Below are positions 16,933 through 25,308 of a stretch of DNA of 51,024 nt, one piece after another. The stretch comes from Candidatus Howiella intestinavium (GTDB lineage Bacteria; Bacillota; Clostridia; Oscillospirales; Acutalibacteraceae), in assembly GCA_904420585.1 (NCBI GenBank), contig CAJFVX010000043.1, positions 1 to 51,024 of the forward strand, read 5' to 3'. Under the pieces are notes generated by a model. It saw nothing but the letters and a program-made list of their open reading frames with translations. It searched no databases and had not been told where the DNA came from. Numbering within the stretch: the stretch's first letter is position 1; each line of letters begins with the position of its first letter. The translations under genes and the position numbers were made by a program.

Positions 16933-17005
16933 CTGTCCATCCCCCTTTCCGGATATACACGGCCTTAGTATTTCCCGGAGAGGGCCGTCCTATGACCGGC
17001 CGGGC

Positions 17006-17045
17006 ACAAAATGAACCGCCGCCCCCTTGCCGGGAGCGGCGGTTC
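17006..17045 (-). terminator. Terminator-like stem after the secreted protein gene
   Basis: Perfect 10-base arms GAACCGCCGC and GCGGCGGTTC (17013-17022, 17036-17045) with a short T-tract (CATTTTG) on the minus strand. It separates the secreted protein gene from bsh. Confidence 0.6.
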
Positions 17046-17078
17046 ACATCTATGGAGGAAAGCAGAGAAAAAGGAAAA

Positions 17079-17687
17079 CTACTGTACGATGTCCGCCCGG
17101 AGGATATGGTATCCGTAGGGGGAATCGGGCGCGGGTGCAAAAAGGGTAATCACCCGCATGGAAAAGCTTTCGCCGTCATGGGTATCCACCGTCATTTTGG
17201 AAAGGACGGTGAAGTTGCCGTTGTCCAGTTCACTCACATTTTCGATTTCATGGGTATAGGTATCGTACCCCCGGGCCGGGATGGCGAAATAGCCTTCCGG
17301 GGCGGGCAGATAATCGTAGGTGGCGGCGGCCGGGTCGGCCTGCCTGCCGTACAAATCTTCAATAAACCGCAAAACGCTTTCCTGCCGGATGACCATATTG
17401 CCCTCGGCCGTCTCCTGGGCTTCATCCAGAAGAACGGTGGCGGCTTCCTCAATCAGAATCCGGTCGTCGCCGATACAGTTGTCAAAAACCCGGTTGAGCT
17501 TTAAAAGCTGGCCCAGCCGCGCCTCCACAGCGCCCAGGTCCTGGGTCTCCCGGCTCTCGGCCGGCTGGGAAACGGCGGTTTCGGCCGCCGGGGCCTTGTG
17601 GGAGGCCGGATGCGCCAGGCTTGCGGAAAGCACCGCAGCGGGAATCAACAGGCAGGCGGCGATGGCTGTAAAAATATGCTTATACAT
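17079..17687 (-). CDS. Secreted protein of unknown function
   Basis: A 202-residue protein with a clear signal peptide (MYKHIFTAIAACLLIPAAVLSASLA), an Ala/Pro/Glu-rich linker and a compact C-terminal domain. The latter (DYLPAPEGYFAIPARGYDTYTHE, then a run of alternating strands) could be an NTF2-like or similar alpha+beta fold, but I do not recognise a family. The ATG at 17687 is chosen because AAAGGGG lies 8 bases upstream; a GTG at 17696 would be too close. It has its own -10 (TATAAT, 17728-17723). It lies between bsh and araC in the same direction. Confidence 0.7.
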   Translation of the reverse strand: MYKHIFTAIAACLLIPAAVLSASLAHPASHKAPAAETAVSQPAESRETQDLGAVEARLGQLLKLNRVFDNCIGDDRILIEEAATVLLDEAQETAEGNMVIRQESVLRFIEDLYGRQADPAAATYDYLPAPEGYFAIPARGYDTYTHEIENVSELDNGNFTVLSKMTVDTHDGESFSMRVITLFAPAPDSPYGYHILRADIVQ

Positions 17688-17722
17688 TTGACGCACCCCT
17701 TTCGGCTTCTTGGTATGCTCTT

Positions 17723-17728
17723 ATTATA
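17723..17728 (-). promoter_or_regulatory. -10 box of the secreted protein gene
   Basis: A consensus TATAAT on the minus strand; no good -35 at 16-18 bases, so an activator may be needed. Confidence 0.4.
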
Positions 17729-17839
17729 TCCCCTGGGACGCCGAAAGTCGTTAAAACCCGATTACAGTTTCATGTCAAATTATTTACAACAGATTACAGA
17801 AGTGAAATCTTTTTCCACTTTATGAAGGCGGAAGGCCGG

Positions 17840-18670
17840 TTAATCCAGCTCCAGCCCGGCCGCAAAATCGGCCTTGGGGGATATGCCAAACCGCCTTTTA
17901 TAGCTGCGGTAAAAGGCGGAGTAATCCCAGCCGCCGTAGCTTTCGCACACCCTTTGGGGCGGCTCCCCGGCCAAAATCCGCTGCCGGGCGTCCACCAGCC
18001 TTTTGATGATGATGTAGTTCCAAACCGTCTCCCCCGTGGCCTCCTTAAACAGCTTGTTCAGATGGGAACGGGAAATGTAAAACCGGCTGCATATGTTCTC
18101 CAGGGACAGTTCGGCCTCCAAATTATCGTTGATGTAGTGCACCACCGCATGACATATATCCCCCTCTCCCCCGCCGGCATTCCGTTTAATAAAGGTCTGC
18201 CGCAGCGCATCCAGAAGATCCAGGAAGCGGACGTACAGCTGGATGCGCTGCTCGGCCGCCGTCGGGGCTCGCTCGCACATGCGCTCAAAATAACGCATGG
18301 AATGGACGGAAAGATCGTCGCCTTCATACTTGTTGTTTTCCCCTAAAGGGCGGTCAAAAAAGGTTTGGAGCAGGATGTGGTCGGGGTCGACCTCGTCCAG
18401 CAGGGCGGGGCTGAAATGTACCCAGCAGCGCTGGTATGGTTCGGTGGGCTTGATTTCCAGGTAATGGGCCTCCCCCGGACGCATGAGAATCACCGTGCCG
18501 GGCTTTAGCTGATAGGTCGTCCCCTCCACGTGATAGATGGCATTGCCCCGAATGTAACAGTATATTTCGCAGAACAGATGGGTATGCAGGGGATAATTGC
18601 CCGGATAGGGCTGCATATCAATGCGGTGCTGAAAATACAGACTTCCAAAATTGTATTCGCAAGTATCCAT
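17840..18670 (-). CDS. AraC-family transcriptional regulator with cupin sensor domain
   Basis: A 276-residue regulator of standard AraC/XylS design: an N-terminal cupin (YPLHTHLFCEIYCYIRGNAIYHVEG, LKPGTVILMRPGEAHYLE) that would bind a small ligand, commonly a sugar, and two C-terminal helix-turn-helices (LSLENICSRFYISRSHLNKLFKEATG, then WDYSAFYRSYKRRFGISP). GAGGATGAT precedes the start. It is divergent from the surface protein and beta-helix genes, with a dyad ATGCAAT...ATTGCAT between them, so these are the likely targets. Ligand unknown. Confidence 0.92.
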   Translation of the reverse strand: MDTCEYNFGSLYFQHRIDMQPYPGNYPLHTHLFCEIYCYIRGNAIYHVEGTTYQLKPGTVILMRPGEAHYLEIKPTEPYQRCWVHFSPALLDEVDPDHILLQTFFDRPLGENNKYEGDDLSVHSMRYFERMCERAPTAAEQRIQLYVRFLDLLDALRQTFIKRNAGGGEGDICHAVVHYINDNLEAELSLENICSRFYISRSHLNKLFKEATGETVWNYIIIKRLVDARQRILAGEPPQRVCESYGGWDYSAFYRSYKRRFGISPKADFAAGLELD

Positions 18671-18699
18671 GCCATCATCCTCTTTCCTGCTTTCAGCTT

Positions 18700-18729
18700 A
18701 CCATATCACCGTGAAATATGCAATGTCAA
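18700..18729 (-). promoter_or_regulatory. Promoter of the araC-type gene
   Basis: Consensus TTGACA (18729-18724), an 18-base spacer and TATGGT (18705-18700) on the minus strand. Confidence 0.5.
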
Positions 18730-18774
18730 TACAGAATATTTACAATTGCATTGTTTATTTTTGTTATCTATACT
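18718..18774 (+). promoter_or_regulatory. Promoter of the surface protein/beta-helix operon with flanking dyad
   Basis: TTGCAT (18746-18751), a 17-base spacer and TATACT (18769-18774). The heptamer ATGCAAT at 18718-18724 and its complement ATTGCAT at 18745-18751 form a dyad over this -35 and near the divergent -35 of the regulator gene. It is a candidate AraC-family site. Confidence 0.5.
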
Positions 18775-18846
18775 GAAAACAAGCGGGGCGCGGAATCCCA
18801 AACCCGCAAAAATCCGCTGCAAACAGCGGGGAAAGAGAGGCGCAGG

Positions 18847-19773
18847 ATGAGCAGGATAAAAAAGCACCGCAAACCCATTCTGGCGGGGCTGCTGACCCTT
18901 TTGCTGGCCGGCTTCACCGCCCTGGCCGCCGGTGGGCTGGGCGACTACCTGGCCGGGCAGGCCGTTGGACAGTATTACCGGGAGCTGGCGGCCGATTTCA
19001 GCCAACAGTACGATTTCACCCCGGAGCAGAATGAAAGCATCCAGCGGGATCTGGATGAGATTATCGGCATTGTGAAGGTGAAAAACCCCAGCTTTCTGGA
19101 ATCGCCCCGGAAGTTCAGCGGGGACTACACCCCGGAAGAGCTGCAGGCCATGGAGCAGGCTTTTGACCGGATTCTGGACACGGCCGGCTTCTACAAGACC
19201 AGCCAACGCAACCAGCGGGATGACGGTGACATCATCAAGGTCTACGATGCGGTAGACAACCGGCTGCTGCTGGAGATTGAGACGGAGGATACGCCCGCCT
19301 TTACCGAGCCAGCCACCTCCATACCGGCTGTCTCCGAACCGGATACGCCCACTTCAGAGCCGACTGTAACCACCTCGGAACCGACTGTGACCACTTCAGA
19401 GCCAGCTGTGACCACTTCAGAGCCGGCTGTGGCCACTTCAGAACCGACTGCGACCACCTCTGAGGCCGCCACGGAAGAACCGCCGGTCACTACGGAAGAT
19501 CCGTCTGCTCCTTCCATATCCGGCACTTCGGAACCGGCCGACCCGGACGACGACGGCCAGCCGGTTGATACAGTCTCTGTGGAAGAAGAGACAGCGCAGG
19601 CGGCCGATACCTCCGGGGCCGACGACGGGAATGGACAAGCGGCACAGGGCGGCGCAGAGAATACCAACCCCCGCACCGGCGACGGCCTGCCGGCTTTCGC
19701 CGTCCTGACCCTGAGCGCAGCGGCCCTGACGCTTGCGAAGGCAAAGAAAGGCGGAAAGCGGCATGAAAAATAA
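18847..19773 (+). CDS. Sortase-type (NPxTG) surface protein with TSEP repeats
   Basis: A 308-residue exported protein: N-terminal hydrophobic signal (about residues 10-30), a helical acidic domain (35-145), a Thr/Ser/Glu/Pro stalk and a C-terminal sorting signal. The stalk includes six tandem seven-residue units of the TSEPTVT kind (residues 169-210). The sorting signal is NPRTGD at 274-279, a hydrophobic stretch and the basic tail KAKKGGKR, as in NPxTG-type sortase substrates of clostridia. No sortase gene is in the window. The helical domain is unassigned. It overlaps the beta-helix gene by 11 bases, so translation is coupled. Confidence 0.78.
   Translation: MSRIKKHRKPILAGLLTLLLAGFTALAAGGLGDYLAGQAVGQYYRELAADFSQQYDFTPEQNESIQRDLDEIIGIVKVKNPSFLESPRKFSGDYTPEELQAMEQAFDRILDTAGFYKTSQRNQRDDGDIIKVYDAVDNRLLLEIETEDTPAFTEPATSIPAVSEPDTPTSEPTVTTSEPTVTTSEPAVTTSEPAVATSEPTATTSEAATEEPPVTTEDPSAPSISGTSEPADPDDDGQPVDTVSVEEETAQAADTSGADDGNGQAAQGGAENTNPRTGDGLPAFAVLTLSAAALTLAKAKKGGKRHEK
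19351..19476 (+). repeat. 21-base tandem repeat encoding TSEPxVT units
   Basis: Six in-phase 21-base units beginning ACTTCAGAGCC; units three and four are nearly identical at the DNA level, the others differ at several positions. Slippage could change the stalk length between strains. Confidence 0.85.
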
Positions 19774-22700
19774 GACCGGTATAGGCTGCCGGCTGGCGGC
19801 CTGCGCCCTGGCGCTGGCCATGGCCATAGGCGCGGCGGGCTGTGAAATCACCAGCCATCTGGACGAGGCGGTATACGAAGACGCCTACGCCAAAATATAC
19901 GTGTCCCCCGACGGGGACGATCAGAATCCCGGCACCTGGCAGAAGCCGGTGGAGAGCCTGGAAAAGGCCCGGGATATGGCCCGGGAATTGCGGGAGGATA
20001 TGGACGGGGATATCCATATCGTCCTTGAAGGCGGCGTCTACACCCTGGACGAGACCTTCCAGCTGGACGATAGGGACGGCGGGTTGAACGGCCACAACAT
20101 CATCTATATGGCCGCCCCCGGGGAAGAAGCGATCCTAAGCGGCGGCCGTCCGGTCACCGGCTGGAGCCTCTTTGACGCCGATAAGAATATTTACAGCGCC
20201 TCCTACGGCGGTGCAATCGAGACCCGACAGCTCTATGTAAACGGCCAGCGCGCCACCCGGGCCCGCAGCAACGGCGGCCTTTCGGACGCCACCTACGATG
20301 AAACGGGCCACACCACAACCGATACATTTCTGGCGGATTTTCAAAACTGCAGTGATATGGAAATGGTCTATCAGGAGATGTGGACCAACTCCCGCTGCAT
20401 GGTGGATTCCATCACGGTATCCGACGGGGTGGCCAGCATCGTCATGCAGCAGCCGGGCTGGCTCTGGTGCCGGAATAAGGGCGGCACCTCCTCCACCACC
20501 CCCTGGTACTATGAAAACGCCTATGAGCTGCTGGACACCCCCGGGGAGTGGTATCTGGATCGCACCGGCGCCATCGGCGGGGAGGCCTATACCTTTTACT
20601 ACATGCCCCGGGAGGGGGAGGATCTCTCCACCGCACAGGTGACCGTCCCCGTGCTGGAAACGCTGGTATCCATAGAGGGAAGGGATATCGACCACCCGGC
20701 GGCCAATATCATCTTCCAGGGCCTGACCTTCCAGGAGGCCACCTGGAACGACCCCAGCATCTACGGCCTGGCCGACGTGCAGAACAACGTCCTGCGGGAG
20801 AAGTACGACCCCGACAATCCGGCCTATCTTTTGGACGACTACAAATATGACGATCGGATGACCGAGGGCAATCTGAAGATGCGGCTGGCCGTGGGCATCA
20901 CCTGGTCCGACTGCATCTTCCGGCGGCTGGGCAACACCGCCCTCTATATGGACAAGGGCTGCCAGGACAACGAAATTGTGGGCTGCACCTTCTACGACGG
21001 CTCGGCGGGCGGCGTACAGATCGGCGACATCGACATGTACGACACCGACAACTGGAACCCCTCCGACCAAAGGCTGACCCTCCGGGGCAACAGCATACAC
21101 GACAACTACATGCACCACCTGGGCGTAGAGTACCGCTCGGCGGCCGCCATCGGCCTGGGCTATGTGGTGGACACCGACGTAAGCCATAACGAACTGGCCT
21201 ATCTGCCCTATTCGGGCATCCACATGGGCTGGGGCTGGAAGCGGATGCGCCTGCTGGGCGTGGCCTGTACCGCCAACAACCGGATCGAATACAACTACAT
21301 CCACGACGTCATGACCGAGCTGTACGACGGCGGTGCCATCTACCTTCTAGGCGGCCAGCAGAAAAACGGGCATACCATCATCGCCCACAACTTCCTCCAG
21401 CGGCAGGAGGGCCAGTTCGCCGCTATCTATCTGGACGAAGCGGTGGATTTTGTAGACGTGTACGAAAATGTCATCGATACGGCGCCCAACTGGATCTGCT
21501 CCAAGAATGTCAACAATACCATCTACGATAACTTTACCAACCAGGCGGCCCGCATTAACGATCCCGACCCCGACGGCGGCCCGTGGGGCGACGGCAAGGC
21601 CGAACTGAAAAACACCACCCTGGTCACCGACGGCAACTGGGGCGAAGAGGCCCTGGCCATCATGGAGGCCGCCGGCGTCACCGACCGGTACCACGGCGAA
21701 ATCCCCCTGGTGGGCGCCATCAGCTTTGACACGGGCGCAACCGAGGATACCGGCGAACTGGCCGTTCTCATTTCCAGCCTGCGGCACTTGCCAGACGAAG
21801 ACCTGTACGGCTTTATAGACGGCGGCAGCGCCCTGGCCGGGCAGACGGTCATCGGCCCCGACGGCGCCGCCGTCACCCTGGACGACCGGGGATTCGCCCT
21901 CCTGGACTCCCCCCTGACGGCCGAACAGCTGTCCGAAATGACCACCTCCAAGGGCGGCAGCCTGCCTCTGACTGTACAGCTGTCCGCTGGACAGCACAGC
22001 CTGACCCTGGGCCTGGCTACAGGCAGCGGAGAAGTCCTTTTGTCAGGGGATATTTCGGTGGCCACCGGGTACGTTCCCATTGTCGCCGACGATTATGAGG
22101 GATATGCCCTGGATGCCGTTCCGGAAAACATCAGCTTCAACCCGGATCTGGGCGGGGCCAGCATCACCCAGGATCCCCAGAATCCGGAAAACCAGGTGCT
22201 GGAAATCACCCATCCCAACACCGCTTCCCCCTCCTTCCTGGTATCCTATGATTTTCCCGAGACCGGCGGGCTGGTCGCGGTGGAAATGGATATCCTGCCC
22301 ACCGCCACAAATGCCGCCATCTACGCCCCTTATATCCGCACAGGGAGCACCGAAATCGTCTCCATCAATGTGAACAACAACGGCTATATCAGCTATAACA
22401 ATGGGACGACGGTGGTTCCCTGCAAAACCTACACAGCCAACACCTGGGTGCGCATCAAGGTTGTGCTGGATCTGAACAGCCAGCAATACGCCCTCTACGC
22501 CGACGGCATCCTGCTGCAAAGCGGCCTAGTTCCCCGGGCCGCAACTGAAACAGTGGACAATGTCTGCGTGGGCATGTACTGGGCCAACGCCGGCAGCTAC
22601 TATGTAGACAACCTGCGCATTAAGGCCATTTCCTGGCCCCCTCCCGCCGGGCGGCCGGCGGGACAATCCCCAAGAGGCACAAAAACAGCTGTCCGGCTAT

Positions 22701-22993
22701 TGCAGCCAGACAGCTGTTTTTCTTTTACCAGGCAGGCGCCGGAAACCGGCGGCCACAGGCCATATTGCCTGCGAAAAGCGGCGCAGCTTCCGCCGCGCCG
22801 CATCATAAATTTCATTTTTCCCGGATATCTCTGTCCGCTCGTCCCCATGCTGCCGGCGGCTTACTGGATTCCTTGCGGATATACAATCTTCTTGGGCTTA
22901 AATTGGTTGATGGCGAAATCATTTTTATCCATGGCCAGGGAATTGCCGTATTCGGTGATGGTGGTCTCCATCTCCTCCTGCTTTAAGTCATAA
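19763..22993 (+). CDS. Right-handed parallel beta-helix lipoprotein (GH141-like), probable stop-loss
   Basis: An extracellular polysaccharide-active protein by appearance. Residues 1-27 are a lipoprotein signal (AIGAAGC, Cys27). Residues 45-120 (KIYVSPDGDDQNPGTWQ, IHIVLEGGVYTL) and the RQLYVNGQRATRARS motif resemble the GH141/alpha-fucosidase-like beta-helix group; beta-helix repeats run to about 560. A LamG/concanavalin-like domain (about 773-955, from DDYEGYALDAVP to YYVDNLRIKAI) may bind carbohydrate. The domain ends at codon 957; codon 958 is TGG and the frame then runs through a strong terminator (22681-22726) and 130 bases into the opposite gene. The last ~119 codons are almost surely not native; a stop-loss TGA/TAG to TGG at 22634 is the simplest reading. 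Enzyme class is tentative. Confidence 0.78.
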   Translation: MKNKTGIGCRLAACALALAMAIGAAGCEITSHLDEAVYEDAYAKIYVSPDGDDQNPGTWQKPVESLEKARDMARELREDMDGDIHIVLEGGVYTLDETFQLDDRDGGLNGHNIIYMAAPGEEAILSGGRPVTGWSLFDADKNIYSASYGGAIETRQLYVNGQRATRARSNGGLSDATYDETGHTTTDTFLADFQNCSDMEMVYQEMWTNSRCMVDSITVSDGVASIVMQQPGWLWCRNKGGTSSTTPWYYENAYELLDTPGEWYLDRTGAIGGEAYTFYYMPREGEDLSTAQVTVPVLETLVSIEGRDIDHPAANIIFQGLTFQEATWNDPSIYGLADVQNNVLREKYDPDNPAYLLDDYKYDDRMTEGNLKMRLAVGITWSDCIFRRLGNTALYMDKGCQDNEIVGCTFYDGSAGGVQIGDIDMYDTDNWNPSDQRLTLRGNSIHDNYMHHLGVEYRSAAAIGLGYVVDTDVSHNELAYLPYSGIHMGWGWKRMRLLGVACTANNRIEYNYIHDVMTELYDGGAIYLLGGQQKNGHTIIAHNFLQRQEGQFAAIYLDEAVDFVDVYENVIDTAPNWICSKNVNNTIYDNFTNQAARINDPDPDGGPWGDGKAELKNTTLVTDGNWGEEALAIMEAAGVTDRYHGEIPLVGAISFDTGATEDTGELAVLISSLRHLPDEDLYGFIDGGSALAGQTVIGPDGAAVTLDDRGFALLDSPLTAEQLSEMTTSKGGSLPLTVQLSAGQHSLTLGLATGSGEVLLSGDISVATGYVPIVADDYEGYALDAVPENISFNPDLGGASITQDPQNPENQVLEITHPNTASPSFLVSYDFPETGGLVAVEMDILPTATNAAIYAPYIRTGSTEIVSINVNNNGYISYNNGTTVVPCKTYTANTWVRIKVVLDLNSQQYALYADGILLQSGLVPRAATETVDNVCVGMYWANAGSYYVDNLRIKAISWPPPAGRPAGQSPRGTKTAVRLLQPDSCFSFTRQAPETGGHRPYCLRKAAQLPPRRIINFIFPGYLCPLVPMLPAAYWIPCGYTIFLGLNWLMAKSFLSMARELPYSVMVVSISSCFKS
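22681..22726 (+). terminator. Bidirectional terminator between convergent genes, inside the extended frame
   Basis: Perfect 13-base arms (22681-22693 and 22709-22721) with A-run on one side and T-run on the other, so it works in both directions. It lies within the open frame of the beta-helix gene, downstream of its last recognisable domain. Confidence 0.85.
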
Positions 22994-23979
22994 AGCAGCT
23001 GGTCCCGCAGGTTATTGAAATAGTAGGGATCCTCGGTCACATCCTTGCGGACCACCAGGGTCAGGCCATTGGTCTCATCCTCCAAAACGGCCACATCGTT
23101 CACCGCCATGTTCTTGACATCCTCAAAATGATCCGACGCATAGGAGGTATCCTCCGAGCCAAACAAGCGGACATAGGGGTCGGCCGGCGCATCCTCGGCT
23201 TCGGTGTCGGTCGACGCATCGGCATTGGGATTCTGCTCCTTGTAAATGGTTTCAAAACTCTCGCCCTGCCGCAGCCGCTCGGCGTAGCCCTCAAAGGTCT
23301 CCTTGAGCGCGGCCTTCTCGTCGTCGGTCAGGGTGGTGGAATTGCCTTCCGAATCGGTGGTGGTATAGGGGCCGGTGAGAGTCTGGGCCGCCACATAATT
23401 CTCGGTGAGCACGGTCATGAGCTCCTCGTCGGGCACCGGGTTGGTGCCCTCCTCGCCGTAGACGCTCATGAAATATTCCTCCGCCTTGTAGCTGTAGGTG
23501 AAGAAAGTCTTATAGGTGTCGAAACTGACACCATTGGGCTCGTAGATGGTGGAATAGCCATAGCTGTTCCAGTACATATCCGCAGCCGAATCGATGGTCG
23601 ACTGGGTTTCCTCGTCAAAGCTCAGCCCGGCCTCGTCAAACTTCATGGTATAGGAGGCGTAGTCCTTGCAGATTTCCTCGGCCCGGTTGCGCACCCAGGT
23701 GGAAAACTCGGTATCCTCCACCGTCTCGGCATAATAGTCGGTGGTGCTGGTGGTGCTGGTGGTGGTGTCGCCCGCCGCCTCCGCCTCGGCGGCCTTGGCT
23801 TCGTCCACCGTGTTGCGGGCCTCGCCGTCCGCCTGAATCAGGGCGCACATATACAGCGCAGAGGTAATCTGCACGTCTCCGATGGTCATGGCCACCTCGT
23901 CCTTGGGATGGCAGGCCGCCGCGGAGACCAGCATAGCGGCTGCCAGCAGACCCACCGCGGTTCTTTTCAGCAGCTTCAT
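22861..23979 (-). CDS. Foldase-like lipoprotein (SurA/PrsA-type N-terminal region)
   Basis: A 372-residue lipoprotein: MKLLKRTAVGLLAAAMLVSAAAC with lipidated C23. The rest is helical and acidic (VAMTIGDVQITSALYMCALIQA and DEELMTVLTENYVAAQTL regions), like the peptide-binding arms of PrsA/SurA foldases. I find no clear parvulin core with the usual catalytic motif, so isomerase activity is doubtful. A low-complexity Thr/Ala/Glu stretch is at about residues 62-80. It would help fold exported proteins on the outer face of the membrane, a role that fits the exported neighbours. Single gene with its own promoter. Confidence 0.7.
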   Translation of the reverse strand: MKLLKRTAVGLLAAAMLVSAAACHPKDEVAMTIGDVQITSALYMCALIQADGEARNTVDEAKAAEAEAAGDTTTSTTSTTDYYAETVEDTEFSTWVRNRAEEICKDYASYTMKFDEAGLSFDEETQSTIDSAADMYWNSYGYSTIYEPNGVSFDTYKTFFTYSYKAEEYFMSVYGEEGTNPVPDEELMTVLTENYVAAQTLTGPYTTTDSEGNSTTLTDDEKAALKETFEGYAERLRQGESFETIYKEQNPNADASTDTEAEDAPADPYVRLFGSEDTSYASDHFEDVKNMAVNDVAVLEDETNGLTLVVRKDVTEDPYYFNNLRDQLLYDLKQEEMETTITEYGNSLAMDKNDFAINQFKPKKIVYPQGIQ

Positions 23980-24081
23980 AGATTCAATCCATTCCTTTCG
24001 GTAGGCGGAAAACGCGGGGAATCCGGCCGGCGGCCGGCAATAGGCCCTTTTGTACTTCCGTCAGAATATAAGATCTTATAG

Positions 24082-24110
24082 ATTATACCGGATATTTCCC
24101 CAAATGTCCA
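24082..24110 (-). promoter_or_regulatory. Promoter of the foldase-like lipoprotein gene
   Basis: TGGACA (24110-24105), a 17-base spacer and consensus TATAAT (24087-24082) on the minus strand. Confidence 0.65.
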
Positions 24111-24129
24111 GAGTTTTCCTCCCATCCTT

Positions 24130-25017
24130 TTATGAATTTTTTGCAATTGGCTCCCCATGGCACAGGCGGATGGACACCAGCTCCGGCCGGTTAAAAATCC
24201 GGGGTATCCCCTTTTTCCCGCCCAGTCCCCGGCTGACCACCAGCCCCCGCTCCCCTTCCCGGTATAAACCGGCGGTGTATGGGGGCAGCGCCCCCTGTCC
24301 CGGGGCGAAGAGGCCGGGCAGCCCGGGCAGGCGCACCTGGCCGCCGTGGGCATGGCCGCTTACCGTCAGGTCCGCGGCCGGCGCGCAGGGCTCCCACAGT
24401 TCGGGATGGTGAAGCAGCAGCAGGCAGAAGCCGTCGTCATGGGGCAGGAGGGGCTTGATAAGTTCAGTCGTGCGGGCGGCCCGCAGCTGCCTTTCGGCCT
24501 GCTTCTCCATGGTCACGGCCTCCCGCCGGGGCAGGGGGTCGGCCACCCCCAGCAGGTGGAAATACGTATCGCCTTCTCCCCCGCCGGCCGGCCGGATTTC
24601 CACCCGGCGGTTTTCCAGCAGAACGGCTCCGGCCGCCGTAAGATTCTTCCCCAGCCGGGCATAATCGGGCAGGTCGGCCTCGTGGTTGCCGGGGACAAAG
24701 TAGGCGGGGGCTATGGCCGCAAGGCCTTTCACACAATCCAAGGCCGCCGAAAAATCCCTGTCCCCCCGGCTGATAAGGTCCCCTGTGATAACAATGCAGG
24801 CGGGTTTTTCATCCGCCGCCCGGCGCAGCAGGCGCCTCTGTCCCCGGCCGAACCGCTTGCTGTGCAAATCCGAAACCTGCAAAAGGGTATAGCCGTCCAG
24901 CCCGGCCGGAAAACGGGGGCTGGAAAAGGTAATGTGGTTTACGGTCAGGCTGCTGTTCTGCCACCAGAGAAAGGCGACGAGGGCGATAAGGACAAGAAGC
25001 AGGATACAGATAAGCAT
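24130..25017 (-). CDS. Membrane-anchored metallophosphoesterase (YkuE/YaeI-like)
   Basis: A 295-residue calcineurin-like phosphoesterase. One N-terminal membrane segment (MLICILLLVLIALVAFLWW) is followed by the complete metal-site series: SDLHS, GDLISRGD, GNHEAD, LHHPE and SGHAHGGQVRLP. This order and the HAHGGQ ending fit the YkuE/YaeI group, some of which act on lipid-linked diphosphates; the substrate here is unknown. The ATG at 25017 is preferred because AAGGAG is 9 bases upstream; 30 more codons are open but lack a site. Active site predicted outside or at the membrane. Confidence 0.87.
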   Translation of the reverse strand: MLICILLLVLIALVAFLWWQNSSLTVNHITFSSPRFPAGLDGYTLLQVSDLHSKRFGRGQRRLLRRAADEKPACIVITGDLISRGDRDFSAALDCVKGLAAIAPAYFVPGNHEADLPDYARLGKNLTAAGAVLLENRRVEIRPAGGGEGDTYFHLLGVADPLPRREAVTMEKQAERQLRAARTTELIKPLLPHDDGFCLLLLHHPELWEPCAPAADLTVSGHAHGGQVRLPGLPGLFAPGQGALPPYTAGLYREGERGLVVSRGLGGKKGIPRIFNRPELVSIRLCHGEPIAKNS

Positions 25018-25167
25018 ATGGGCGGGCTCCTTATGTGACGGCCGCTCATCCAGGGCAGCCGGACTTGTAAGCCATTGTAACACGCCCTGCCCCGTCTGTC
25101 CATGCAAAGAGAGGGCCGGCGGGCAAAATCCCGGCCAAAAAGCCGGCTAAATTCGCCCTTTTGCCGC

Positions 25168-25196
25168 TTGCGGCCTCTGCCGTCCTCTGGTATAAT
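25168..25196 (+). promoter_or_regulatory. Promoter of pth
   Basis: TTGCGG (25168-25173), a 17-base spacer and TATAAT (25191-25196), divergent from the phosphoesterase gene. The rest of 25018-25308 shows no gene. Confidence 0.6.
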
Positions 25197-25308
25197 AGCC
25201 CAGGAATGAGAAATATCCGGGCGGCCCCATCCGGGAAAACCGCCCGCCTTTACCCCCGGCCGGCCGGCTGCGGGGCGTTTTGTGTTGGCTATAGAAAGGA
25301 GCGGGCGT

